Below, piece by piece: positions 1-6,567 of a stretch of 7,739 nucleotides of DNA. Position 1 is the stretch's first letter; each line of letters opens with the position of its first letter. This DNA comes from Alphaproteobacteria bacterium. GTDB lineage: Bacteria; Pseudomonadota; Alphaproteobacteria; JAJTHO01. The notes under the pieces were generated by a model that saw nothing but the letters and a program-made list of their open reading frames with translations, was not told the origin of the DNA and searched no databases. The position numbers were made by a program, and so were the translations under genes. Location of the stretch: contig JAJTHO010000003.1 in the NCBI GenBank assembly GCA_021297975.1, positions 1 to 7,739 on the forward strand, read 5' to 3'.

Positions 1-135
1 CCGGCAACGGCGTGCGCCGATCTGGACGCCGCCTTTACCGCCCTCGCCAAAAGCTATGACAGATCAGTAACCGTTGTTATCGCCGGGTCGTTATATCTAG
101 CAGGCTATGTGCTAGGATTAACGCCTCAACGCTAA
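1..135 (+). CDS. folC: C-terminal end of folylpolyglutamate synthase / dihydrofolate synthase (partial)
   Basis: This is the last 44 codons of a gene entering from the left, in frame 1, ending in TAA at 133-135. The visible peptide has a helix-like stretch (DLDAAFTALAKSYD) followed by a hydrophobic beta strand and the motif VVIAGSLYLAGYVLGL. A terminal strand followed by GSLYLAG-x-VL is typical of the extreme C-terminus of FolC, the cytoplasmic Mur-ligase-like enzyme that adds glutamate to dihydropteroate and to folates. No catalytic residue lies in this fragment, so the call rests on the C-terminal motif alone. The gene converges on infB, with the stop codons 9 nt apart. Another Mur-ligase-family C-terminus is the main alternative. 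Confidence 0.72.
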   Translation, partial: PATACADLDAAFTALAKSYDRSVTVVIAGSLYLAGYVLGLTPQR

Positions 136-144
136 AACGCCGCA

Positions 145-3018
145 TTACGCAAACGCCCGCGCCTCAGACTGCACCTCGAAGCATTCAATCTGATCACCCT
201 CGCGAATGTCGCTGTAATTTTCAAACGCCATCCCGCATTCCAAATTGTTTTTCACTTCTTTGACTTCGTCTTTCAGGCGTTTCAAGGTCTTCAGCGTGCC
301 TTCATGAATGACCACGTTATCACGCAAGAGCCGCACTTTACAGCCGCGCTTAATAACCCCTTCAGTAACATAACACCCGGCCACTTTACCGACTTTCGTC
401 ACATCAAAGACTTTGCGGATTTCCGCATAGCCGAGGAAGATTTCGCGCATCATTGGTGCCATCATGCCGCCGAGAACCTGTTTCACGTCATCAATCACAT
501 CATAGATGATGGAATAATAGCGGATATCGATGCCATCCCGTTTCGCCACATCGCGGGCTTGCGGATTGGCGCGCACGTTAAAGCCTATCACAATCGCCTG
601 CGAGGCTTTTGCCAGCGTGATGTCCGCCTCAGTAATGCCGCCGACGCCACCATGCAGCACCTGCACCGCCAGCTCATCGTTTTTCAGTTTCAGCAAGCTG
701 GTGCGCAGCGCCTCAAGCGAGCCATGCACATCGGCCTTAATAACCACCGCCAGCTCTTTTTTCGTGCCGACTTTAATCTTGGCAAACAACGCCTCCATCC
801 CGCTGCCTTTCGACACAGCAAGATTGAGTTTTTTGCGGCGCTGTTCTTGGCGGAACTCGCTGATTTGCCGGGCTTTTGCTTCGTTTTCAACCACAACAAA
901 ATCATCGCCTGCCTCCGGCACACCGCTGAGGCCGAGCACTTCAACCGGTGTGGACGGTGCAGCTTCTTTCACGCGCTTGCCGTGCTCATCGACAATCGCG
1001 CGGATTTTACCCCATTCGCTGCCCGCAACGAAAATATCGCCCACGCGCAGCGTGCCGCGCTGAACCAGCACCGTAGCCACGGGCCCCCGGCCAGTATCAA
1101 GCTTGGCTTCAATCACCGTGCCCTGACCTGCCCGGTTCGGATTGGCGCGCAAATCAAGTATTTCTGCTTGCAGCAATATGGCTTCTTCGAGTTTATCGAG
1201 GTTGATTTTTTTCTTAGCCGACACCTCAACCGATTGCACATCGCCGCCCATTTGCTCGACCTGCAAGTTATGGTTTAGGAGTTCGGTGCGCACTTTATCC
1301 GGCGCTGCCCCTGGCTTATCCACCTTGTTAATCGCGACAATAATCGGCACTTTTGCAGCCTTAGCGTGGGCAATGGCCTCAATCGTCTGCGGCATAATGC
1401 CATCATCAGCGGCAACCACCAGCACGACAATATCCGTCACGTTCGCGCCGCGTGCGCGCATTTCGGTAAAGGCCTCATGACCAGGCGTATCAAGGAACGC
1501 GATAGACTTGCCGCTGGCAAGACGCACTTTATACGCGCCGATATGCTGGGTAATCCCGCCCGCTTCGCCGCTGACCACATCGGTTGAGCGCAGCGCATCA
1601 AGAAGCGATGTTTTCCCATGGTCAACGTGACCCATGATGGTGACAACCGGCGCACGCGGCAACAAGGTTCCCCCGTCATCCACATCACCGCCGAGGCCAA
1701 TTTCCACGTCTGCTTCGGAAACCCGGCGCACCGTGTGCCCCAGTTCACTCGCGACCAGTTCGGCAGTATCCGCATCAAGGGTTTGTGTTGCCGTTGCCAT
1801 CACGCCCATGCGCATCAGGGTTTTCACCACATCCGCCGTGCGTTCCGCCATCCGGTTCGCCAGATCCTGCACGGTAATAACTTCCGGCAGGGTTATCTCG
1901 CGCTGAATTTTTACCCGGTCGCCCGCATCTTCCTTAAGACGCATCTTCTCGCGCTGACGACGAACAGAGGCCTCACTGCGGCTGCGCAGATCGCTTGCGT
2001 CAACGACTTCGTTGCCTTCTGATAATACAACCCGAACTTTGCCAGATTTCAGGCGTAGCTGGTCTTTTTTCGCGGGCGCTTCGCCGCGCCGTGCATCGTC
2101 TTTACCATCGGGACGCTTGGTTTTGTTAACGCCCATGCCCGGTTTCGCCGGTGCCATTGCCGTACGCAGCGCATTCGCATCGGGGCGGGCAGCTGGTGCA
2201 CCGGGGCGTGCCGTGCCGCCGGGGCGGCTTGCGGGTGGGCGTGCTGTAGACGACGGCTCATTCAGGCGGCGCACCACCCGTTTTAATGGCTCATCCGCCC
2301 CGCCGCGCGGCGCGTTGCCAATGGATTGCCCAGCAGCAAGATTGGTTGTACCGGGGCGCACCGGCATCGACAGCACCGGCTTTGCGCGCTGCTGACTATT
2401 GTTACTGCCTGTACCCATGCGCTGCTGCGGCGCAGCCCCCGCACCGGCAGGCCGACGACTGGAATCCCCGCCCGACCTCGTAACCAGCGGCGTGCCAAAA
2501 CTGGCGGGAACCGAACGCGGCTCTTTTGTCGGTTGCGGCGTCCGCACCAAAGGCTGACTGAAGACGGGCGACTTAGTAATACGGCGTAAACTTTCCGGCG
2601 CAGACGGCGCGGCCACAGCCGGGCGCGGTGCGGGTGCTGGCGTTGCAGCAGCAACAGGCTTAGGGGTTTCCACTTTTGGCGCGGGCGCGATTGGCTCTGG
2701 CGGCTTTACCGATATAACGGTGCGCAGCGGCTCTGGTGTTGCTGGCTGGCTAGGTGCAGCAGGCGCAGACGTTGCAGCGGGAGTGCTGGGGGCTGGCGAT
2801 AATGCGGGGCGCGCACTCAATGTGCCGCCTCCCGAAGAGGCGCCGCCGAGCGGTAATCCTGTTGGCGCGCCGATACGCTTACGCTTAACCTCGACCGTTA
2901 CGGTTTTACCGCTCCCCGTCCCCGGACGCTTGGTGAGGTCAATCTTTTTCTTGAGCTCAAGTTTCCCCGCGCCGCCTGACAGGCTCAGTTTGGTGTCAGT
3001 GTCTGCCGTATCGCTCAT
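145..3018 (-). CDS. infB: Translation initiation factor IF-2
   Basis: This is a complete 957-residue IF2, the GTPase that brings fMet-tRNA to the 30S subunit and promotes 50S joining. Residues 1-50 are Lys/Arg-rich. Residues 51-320 are a low-complexity Ala/Pro/Arg linker, presumably disordered. An IF2 N-domain lies at about 375-432. The G domain has G1 GHVDHGKT (463-470), the G2 region GGITQHIGAYKV (487-498), G3 DTPGHEAF (510-517), G4 NKVD (564-567) and G5 SAKKK (600-604). Domains II, III and C1/C2 follow, and the fMet-tRNA-binding C2 includes the GKVAGCYVTEGVIKRG stretch (877-892). No key residue is missing. The ATG at 3018-3016 is preceded by AGGA (minus strand, 3030-3027) with 8 nt spacing, which supports this start. 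It is the last gene of the rimP-nusA-infB operon and ends next to the convergent folC tail. Internal in-frame starts giving shorter isoforms, as in E. coli, are possible but not evident. Confidence 0.98.
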   Translation of the reverse strand: MSDTADTDTKLSLSGGAGKLELKKKIDLTKRPGTGSGKTVTVEVKRKRIGAPTGLPLGGASSGGGTLSARPALSPAPSTPAATSAPAAPSQPATPEPLRTVISVKPPEPIAPAPKVETPKPVAAATPAPAPRPAVAAPSAPESLRRITKSPVFSQPLVRTPQPTKEPRSVPASFGTPLVTRSGGDSSRRPAGAGAAPQQRMGTGSNNSQQRAKPVLSMPVRPGTTNLAAGQSIGNAPRGGADEPLKRVVRRLNEPSSTARPPASRPGGTARPGAPAARPDANALRTAMAPAKPGMGVNKTKRPDGKDDARRGEAPAKKDQLRLKSGKVRVVLSEGNEVVDASDLRSRSEASVRRQREKMRLKEDAGDRVKIQREITLPEVITVQDLANRMAERTADVVKTLMRMGVMATATQTLDADTAELVASELGHTVRRVSEADVEIGLGGDVDDGGTLLPRAPVVTIMGHVDHGKTSLLDALRSTDVVSGEAGGITQHIGAYKVRLASGKSIAFLDTPGHEAFTEMRARGANVTDIVVLVVAADDGIMPQTIEAIAHAKAAKVPIIVAINKVDKPGAAPDKVRTELLNHNLQVEQMGGDVQSVEVSAKKKINLDKLEEAILLQAEILDLRANPNRAGQGTVIEAKLDTGRGPVATVLVQRGTLRVGDIFVAGSEWGKIRAIVDEHGKRVKEAAPSTPVEVLGLSGVPEAGDDFVVVENEAKARQISEFRQEQRRKKLNLAVSKGSGMEALFAKIKVGTKKELAVVIKADVHGSLEALRTSLLKLKNDELAVQVLHGGVGGITEADITLAKASQAIVIGFNVRANPQARDVAKRDGIDIRYYSIIYDVIDDVKQVLGGMMAPMMREIFLGYAEIRKVFDVTKVGKVAGCYVTEGVIKRGCKVRLLRDNVVIHEGTLKTLKRLKDEVKEVKNNLECGMAFENYSDIREGDQIECFEVQSEARAFA

Positions 3019-3072
3019 TATTTCTATCCTACATATCGTTCGCCGTCATCGCAACCCGCCGCCCTGAAAAAA

Positions 3073-4590
3073 TTACCGTCCGCCTGCTGCTTCCGCTGGC
3101 GCTTCATCCGCAAACCAATGCGCCCGCGCTGCCATAATGACGTCCTGCGCTTCTTCGGTGGTAAGCTGTTCGGGGGCAATCATTTCCTGCAATTCGTCGG
3201 CTGCCAAATCCGCCAAGTCATCCAGTGTGCGGATGCCTTTATCGGCCAGAATCGAGACAATCCGCAGCGGCAATCCTGTTGCCGTAACCAGTTGCTCATC
3301 AAGACCCAAGCGTTCGCTTTTCTCGGTGAATTCGGCTTTTTCGTTATCAATAAAGGCCTGTGCGCGCTGAATCAACTGCGCGGCCACGTTCTCGTCAAAG
3401 CCTTCGATGCTGGCGAGTTCCGCAGGGTTTGCTTCGGCAATGTCATCCACTGCGCCGTATCCTTCACCCACAAGTAAGTGGGCAATAACATCATCCACAT
3501 CGAGTGCGCGAACAAAGAGGTCTGTACGCGCCTTCACTTCTTCGGCGCGGCGCTCTGATTCTTTGGATTCGGTTGTGATATCAATATCCATACCGAGTAG
3601 CATCGAGGCAAGGCGCACGTTCTGACCGCGCCGCCCAATGGCAAGGCTCAACATCTCATCGGGAACCACCGCTTCGATGCGGTTTTTGTCTTCATCCAGC
3701 ACCACTTTGGTGACTTCGGATGGCGCGAGGGCGCGCACAACAAGGCTCGCCATGTCATCCGACCAAGGGATAATGTCGATTTTTTCGCCCTGCATTTCCT
3801 GAACAACAACCTGAACGCGGCTGCCGCGCATCCCAACGCACGCGCCGACGGGATCAATTGAACCATCGGAGGTATAGACAATAATCTTCGCCCGGCTGCC
3901 CGGATCCCGCGCCACCGCGCGAATTTCGATAATGCCGTCAAAGATTTCTGGTACTTCTTGGGCAAAAAGTTTTGCTAAAAATTGCGGGTGCGTGCGTGAG
4001 CACAGAATCATGGGCCCCCGCGCGTCTTTGCGCACATCATAAATATAGGCGCGGATGCGGTCACCCTGGCGGAAATTTTCCCGCGGGATGAGTTCATCGC
4101 GGCGGATATAGGCTTCGGCGCGGCCTAAATCGATGGTCAGGTTGCCAAATTCCACCCGCTTAACCGTTGCGGAGACAATCTCGCCCACGCGGTCTTTAAA
4201 TTCTTCAAATTGCCCAGAACGCTCGGCTTCGCGCACTTTTTGCACAATAACCTGTTTCGCTGTTTGCGCAGCCACCCGGCCAAAATTCATTGGCGGCAAC
4301 ACATCGACAATCTCATCGCCAATCTGCACACCCGGCTTTATGCGCTGGGCGTCTTCTAGGCTGAGCTGGGTTACTTCGTTTTCAACCAGCTCAACGACAA
4401 AACGCACGCGCTCAATCTGCACCGCGCCGGTTTTGCGGTCTATCACCGCACGAATTTCATGCTCGGCGCCATATTTTGTGCGTCCGGCGCGCCCCATGGC
4501 GGCTTCCATAGCGAGTAGCACTTGTTCGCGGTCAATCGCCTTTTCGCGGGCAACGGTATCAGCAATGTAAAGATATTCACCACGGGTCAT
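3073..4590 (-). CDS. nusA: Transcription termination/antitermination factor NusA
   Basis: This is a complete 505-residue NusA, an RNA polymerase-binding factor that controls pausing, intrinsic termination and antitermination. The RNAP-binding N-terminal domain covers about 1-125 (YIADTVAREKAIDREQV near the start). An S1 domain lies at about 134-200, with VGEIVSATVKRVEFGN at its beginning. KH1 carries DPVGACVGMRGSRVQ (246-260) and KH2 carries SLAIGRRGQNVRLAS (315-329), both with intact GxxG loops. Two C-terminal helix-hairpin-helix acidic repeats follow (about 363-411 and 438-489), as in long proteobacterial NusA proteins. The ATG at 4590-4588 is one base after the rimP stop. A strong GAGGAG ribosome-binding site sits inside the rimP 3' end (minus strand, 4606-4601) with 10 nt spacing, so translational coupling to rimP is likely. 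infB follows after 54 nt with no visible terminator and no intervening ylxR. Confidence 0.98.
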   Translation of the reverse strand: MTRGEYLYIADTVAREKAIDREQVLLAMEAAMGRAGRTKYGAEHEIRAVIDRKTGAVQIERVRFVVELVENEVTQLSLEDAQRIKPGVQIGDEIVDVLPPMNFGRVAAQTAKQVIVQKVREAERSGQFEEFKDRVGEIVSATVKRVEFGNLTIDLGRAEAYIRRDELIPRENFRQGDRIRAYIYDVRKDARGPMILCSRTHPQFLAKLFAQEVPEIFDGIIEIRAVARDPGSRAKIIVYTSDGSIDPVGACVGMRGSRVQVVVQEMQGEKIDIIPWSDDMASLVVRALAPSEVTKVVLDEDKNRIEAVVPDEMLSLAIGRRGQNVRLASMLLGMDIDITTESKESERRAEEVKARTDLFVRALDVDDVIAHLLVGEGYGAVDDIAEANPAELASIEGFDENVAAQLIQRAQAFIDNEKAEFTEKSERLGLDEQLVTATGLPLRIVSILADKGIRTLDDLADLAADELQEMIAPEQLTTEEAQDVIMAARAHWFADEAPAEAAGGR

Positions 4591-4591
4591 A

Positions 4592-5119
4592 TTAAGCAGG
4601 CTCCTCTAAAAGGGGTGAAGGTGTTACAGCACGCATGCGTGCGGATTCATAGGCAATTAGTGCATCAGTCATCACCAGTTTCCCGGCTTTAATCGCTGTA
4701 AAGGCAAAAGCACGGGGTGAGCCGGCCACGTTGAGGTGTATAGTATCGCCGGCAACCTCTGTTATTGTGCCCCGAAAACGTTTTTGCCCGGCATCCGGTA
4801 AAATCAGCTCAATACTGGCATCAAAACCCACGTACTGCTGGTAATCGGCCAGAATCATCAAGGGACGGTCTATCCCCGGTGAGCTGACCTCTAGAACATA
4901 GGCGCTCGCGGTTGGCTCATGCACATCCAGCCATGGGCTGAGCATCCGGCTGATTTTTTCGCAGCCTTCCAGCGTCATCCCCGCGCCGGATAAGGGCTCT
5001 GCCATAATCTGCAACGTGGCGCGTTGCCGCCCAGAGGTAAGCTGTGCGCGCACAAGGCGATAGCCCAAGCTCTCAATAAAGCCGCGCATCTCGGTTAACA
5101 GTGTGTCGTTTAGTGCCAT
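4592..5119 (-). CDS. rimP: Ribosome maturation factor RimP
   Basis: This 175-residue protein is of usual RimP length and is needed for late 30S subunit maturation. The N-terminal alpha/beta domain (about 1-88) contains ESLGYRLVRAQL (16-27) and the family signature LEVSSPGIDRPL (76-87). The C-terminal SH3-like barrel covers about 92-155 (KRFRGTITEVAGDTIHL). I chose the ATG at 5119 because MALNDTLLTEMRGFIESLGY matches where the family begins. The same frame stays open upstream to 5233, but that extension would translate through the intrinsic terminator hairpin and has no family resemblance. No good Shine-Dalgarno sequence precedes 5119, which is a mild weakness of this start. It is the first gene of the operon and its stop lies 1 nt before the nusA ATG. 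Confidence 0.95.
   Translation of the reverse strand: MALNDTLLTEMRGFIESLGYRLVRAQLTSGRQRATLQIMAEPLSGAGMTLEGCEKISRMLSPWLDVHEPTASAYVLEVSSPGIDRPLMILADYQQYVGFDASIELILPDAGQKRFRGTITEVAGDTIHLNVAGSPRAFAFTAIKAGKLVMTDALIAYESARMRAVTPSPLLEEPA
4601..4606 (-). promoter_or_regulatory. Ribosome-binding site of nusA inside rimP
   Basis: On the minus strand this reads GAGGAG, 10 nt before the nusA ATG and inside the last codons of rimP. It fixes the nusA start and, with the TAA-T-ATG junction, suggests that ribosomes finishing rimP re-initiate on nusA. Confidence 0.75.
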
Positions 5120-5140
5120 AAGCGAATGCGATAAAACCAA

Positions 5141-5166
5141 TAAAAAAGTGGGCAAAAGCCCACTTG
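5141..5166 (-). terminator. Intrinsic terminator / candidate attenuator in the rimP leader
   Basis: On the minus strand a perfect 8-bp stem (AAGTGGGC / GCCCACTT) with a TTTT loop runs into six consecutive T residues. The stem arms lie at 5165-5158 and 5153-5146, and the run ends at 5142. This is a textbook rho-independent terminator pointing toward rimP and ending 22 nt before its ATG. On the plus strand no T-run follows the hairpin, so it works in one direction only. Either it ends a short leader RNA and regulates read-through into rimP-nusA-infB, or it ends an unrecognised upstream transcript. Terminator-bearing rimP leaders are described in Gammaproteobacteria; whether this one is homologous was not tested. 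Confidence 0.85.
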
Positions 5167-5244
5167 CGAGTCTTGTAGGACAGCGCGCCCTGAAATGCAA
5201 CTGTTTCGTACATGGGCATTTATGACCGCACACATTTCAATGGG

Positions 5245-5294
5245 GTCATCCTGAGTGCAGCAAAACCAGAGGTTTTGCGAAATCGAAGGATCTC
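5245..5294 (+). repeat. Left hairpin unit of the composite element
   Basis: The inner stem is GCAAAACC (5260-5267) with GGTTTTGC (5271-5278) around an AGA loop. The outer stem is ATCCT (5248-5252) with AGGAT (5287-5291). The bases between the two stems form an unpaired internal loop. Confidence 0.8.
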
Positions 5295-5309
5295 CCCCAG
5301 AATAACAAT

Positions 5310-5359
5310 GAGATTCCTCGGCGGCACAAAACCTAAAGGTTTTGTTGGCTCGGAATGAC
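5310..5359 (-). repeat. Right hairpin unit of the composite element
   Basis: The inner stem is ACAAAACC (5326-5333) with GGTTTTGT (5338-5345) around a TAAA loop. The outer stem is ATTCC (5313-5317) with GGAAT (5352-5356). Read on the minus strand it aligns end to end with the left unit at the same 50-nt length, with one small shift around the loop. Confidence 0.8.
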
Positions 5360-5411
5360 ATCATTAAAAAATGGCGGAGGTAAGATGCAGGTAAAATAGT
5401 CACATAAAAAG

Positions 5412-5441
5412 TTGACAGCTGTGCGCGCCGCCACATACAGC
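5412..5441 (+). promoter_or_regulatory. Candidate promoter of the pentapeptide gene
   Basis: A consensus -35 hexamer TTGACA lies at 5412-5417. At 18-nt spacing the only -10 candidate is the poor TACAGC (5436-5441), and the spacer is GC-rich. Transcription would start near 5448, giving a leader of about 38 nt. The perfect -35 is the only strong part of this call. Confidence 0.3.
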
Positions 5442-5465
5442 GTTACTTAAATAAGCATAAATTTA

Positions 5466-5494
5466 ATTATAACTGAAAGACATCTATGGCTCAT
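5466..5494 (-). promoter_or_regulatory. Candidate promoter of the rimP operon
   Basis: The minus strand carries a perfect TATAAT at 5471-5466. With 17-nt spacing the -35 position reads ATGAGC (5494-5489), matching the consensus at three positions. If used, it would give a leader of roughly 340 nt containing the paired hairpin element and the terminator. The surroundings are AT-rich, so a chance -10 match is quite possible. Confidence 0.28.
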
Positions 5495-6481
5495 AAAAAA
5501 CCCACAACACGCCTCGGCACCCTTGCCCGCCCGTGCCGCGCTTTCGTTATGCTGCATCTTACCGCCCTCGCCTTTTTAATACTCAGCGCCCTGGCCGCTC
5601 ATGCCCTAACAACCACTATCCCCGCCCCCATTCAAATTGAGCGCCCCGGCTTTACGGCAACAATCGAGGTGGTACAGGAATCTTGGCTGGATAAGGTTTG
5701 GAAAAGCGCCGAGCTGCCGCTTGCAGCGGGGCTAATCTTTGTGGTCATCGGTCTTGGCGTCTTTGCCGCCCTCCAGCAGCGCCGCATGAAGGGCTTAGAA
5801 ACCCGCATGACGCTTGCAACCAGCAACAACCTCGGCAAGTTGATTACTGACCTGTGCGATCGCAACCGGCTGGTGCGCCTCGCCGCTGTCCAGCAACTCG
5901 GCGCGCTGGGGCATCTCAGCACGGATGCGGGTGGGCGCGTGCTGATTGTGCTGGGCGCGTATCTCAAAGCGCTGTGCAGCGATACCCAGCTGCGCGGCAC
6001 CACCAGCATCGAGATTGTGGCAACGTTGCAAGAACTCACGGCGCTGCGCCGAGGTCTTGCGCAAAAACGCCCCACAACGCTTGATTTAAGCGGCATGGAT
6101 TTCTCTGGCCTCAGCATCAGCGATATGGATTTCAGCGACACGGTATTGAGCGGAAGCAGCTTTCGCGGCGCAACGCTGCGCAACACCAACTTCCAAAATG
6201 CGCAGATGCAGCGTGTTGATTTCAGCCATGCCTCCATCAGTGGCGCTAATTTCGCCGGGGCGAATATCAGCGATGCGCTTTGGATTGGCGCAAAGGTCGA
6301 GAATTGCCTGGCGCTGTCCCCGGCTGAAATCGAAGCCAGCACCAAGGTTCGGCTTATCAGTGGCGGCAAAGCCCAAAGCGGCACAGCCTCGCCAGAGCAC
6401 ATCGCGCGGCGTAAACAGCTGGCGCTCGCCGCGTTTCATGCCGATTTACAAGCGCCGCAGGATAAATCCAAATTACATTGA
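5486..6481 (+). CDS. Membrane-anchored pentapeptide-repeat protein
   Basis: This is a complete 331-residue protein of unknown cellular role. A basic N-region and hydrophobic segment (about 20-38) end at AHA (38-40), a plausible signal peptidase site. A second hydrophobic segment (about 77-96) is followed by QQRRMKGLETR, so by the positive-inside rule the C-terminal part should be cytoplasmic. Residues 109-165 (RNRLVRLAAVQQLGAL and following) resemble the helical region that often precedes the repeats in membrane pentapeptide proteins. About 15 consecutive pentapeptides follow (196-270), such as GMDFS, DMDFS, GSSFR, NTNFQ, RVDFS, GANFA and GANIS. The central residue is usually F, L or I, predicting a right-handed quadrilateral beta helix of three to four coils. 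The tail is charged and probably flexible. The ATG at 5486 has only a weak GAAAGA site 6 nt upstream. Met22 is an alternative start but would lose the basic N-region. Diverges from rimP. Pentapeptide folds usually mediate protein binding; no partner is evident here. Confidence 0.88.
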   Translation: MAHKKPTTRLGTLARPCRAFVMLHLTALAFLILSALAAHALTTTIPAPIQIERPGFTATIEVVQESWLDKVWKSAELPLAAGLIFVVIGLGVFAALQQRRMKGLETRMTLATSNNLGKLITDLCDRNRLVRLAAVQQLGALGHLSTDAGGRVLIVLGAYLKALCSDTQLRGTTSIEIVATLQELTALRRGLAQKRPTTLDLSGMDFSGLSISDMDFSDTVLSGSSFRGATLRNTNFQNAQMQRVDFSHASISGANFAGANISDALWIGAKVENCLALSPAEIEASTKVRLISGGKAQSGTASPEHIARRKQLALAAFHADLQAPQDKSKLH

Positions 6482-6567
6482 CGCCCTATCATCCGTCCGC
6501 TTAACCCTTTTAAAACTAATTAGCTTGCCTATGGCCTTGCTAAATAAAGTATTCAAAGGGGACTACC
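6482..6567 (+). other. Short intergenic gap, no clear terminator or promoter
   Basis: These 86 nt separate two same-strand genes. The only structure seen is a weak stem (TTAGC 6520-6524 with GCTAA 6539-6543, and an inner GCC/GGC) without a following T-run. The two genes could be co-transcribed, but nothing decisive is visible. Confidence 0.4.
6555..6561 (+). promoter_or_regulatory. Ribosome-binding site deciding the GTG start at 6568
   Basis: AAAGGGG ends 6 nt before the GTG at 6568. This supports the GTG start, since the nearby ATG at 6531 is in a different frame. Confidence 0.65.

Larger units (their letters stand above)
5242..5360. repeat. Composite palindromic element: two inverted hairpin units (REP/BIME-like)
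   Basis: Two related 50-nt units, 5245-5294 (plus orientation) and 5310-5359 (minus orientation), are separated by 15 nt. Each begins GTCAT[CT]C[CT]GAG and ends GA[AG]G[GA]ATCTC, and each folds into a hairpin with a 5-bp outer stem and an 8-bp inner stem (xCAAAACC / GGTTTTGx). Because the units are inverted, the whole block is also a larger imperfect palindrome. GGGG (5242-5245) and CCCC (5294-5297) extend the left hairpin. Short intergenic repeats with TCATCCTGAG / GGATCTC-type ends occur dispersed in many bacterial genomes; that parallel is from memory. Copy number cannot be seen in a single window. Confidence 0.8.
5120..5485. other. Divergent intergenic region between rimP and the pentapeptide gene
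   Basis: This 366-nt gene-free stretch separates divergently transcribed genes. From left to right it holds the rimP leader terminator (5141-5166) and about 75 nt of unassigned leader (5167-5241). The paired palindromic repeat follows (5242-5360), then an AT-rich stretch with promoter-like hexamers (5361-5485). No tRNA cloverleaf or TPsiC-like motif was recognised on either strand, so the initiator tRNA gene found before rimP in some bacteria does not appear to be here. Open frames crossing it run through the hairpins and look non-coding. Confidence 0.8.

Noticed and set aside
97..115. Inverted repeat CTAGCA / TGCTAG with a 7-nt loop in the folC tail, possible infB or folC terminator
   Set aside because: The stem is only 6 bp and no T-run follows on either strand.
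304..1278. Long plus-strand open frame (324 codons) opposite infB
   Set aside because: It is antisense to the conserved GTPase and C-terminal domains of IF2, its composition (rich in His, Phe, Arg) reflects the opposite strand, and no family is recognisable.
5073..5219. Minus-strand 48-codon frame (MPMYETVAFQG...) overlapping the rimP start, possible leader peptide
   Set aside because: It has no Shine-Dalgarno site, it encodes the terminator hairpin, and there is no run of regulatory codons. Without comparative data it is not supportable.
5120..5233. In-frame N-terminal extension of rimP (38 codons)
   Set aside because: It would be translated through the terminator hairpin, is Cys/His-rich and unlike RimP, and the family-typical N-terminus begins at 5119.
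5167..5241. tRNA gene upstream of rimP, as seen before rimP in some bacteria
   Set aside because: No acceptor-stem pairing, anticodon arm or GGTTCRA-type motif was found on the minus strand.
5239..5374. AATGG on both sides of the palindromic element as a target-site duplication
   Set aside because: The right copy is about 10 nt away from the element end and a 5-nt match is easily random.
5376..5399. GGAGG followed 4 nt later by ATG (5385) on the plus strand
   Set aside because: The frame is only four codons (MQVK) before TAG; probably a chance ribosome-binding-like motif.
5110..5436. Minus-strand open frame of 108 codons across the intergenic region
   Set aside because: It runs through both palindromic units and the terminator; such frames are typical by-products of intergenic repeats.
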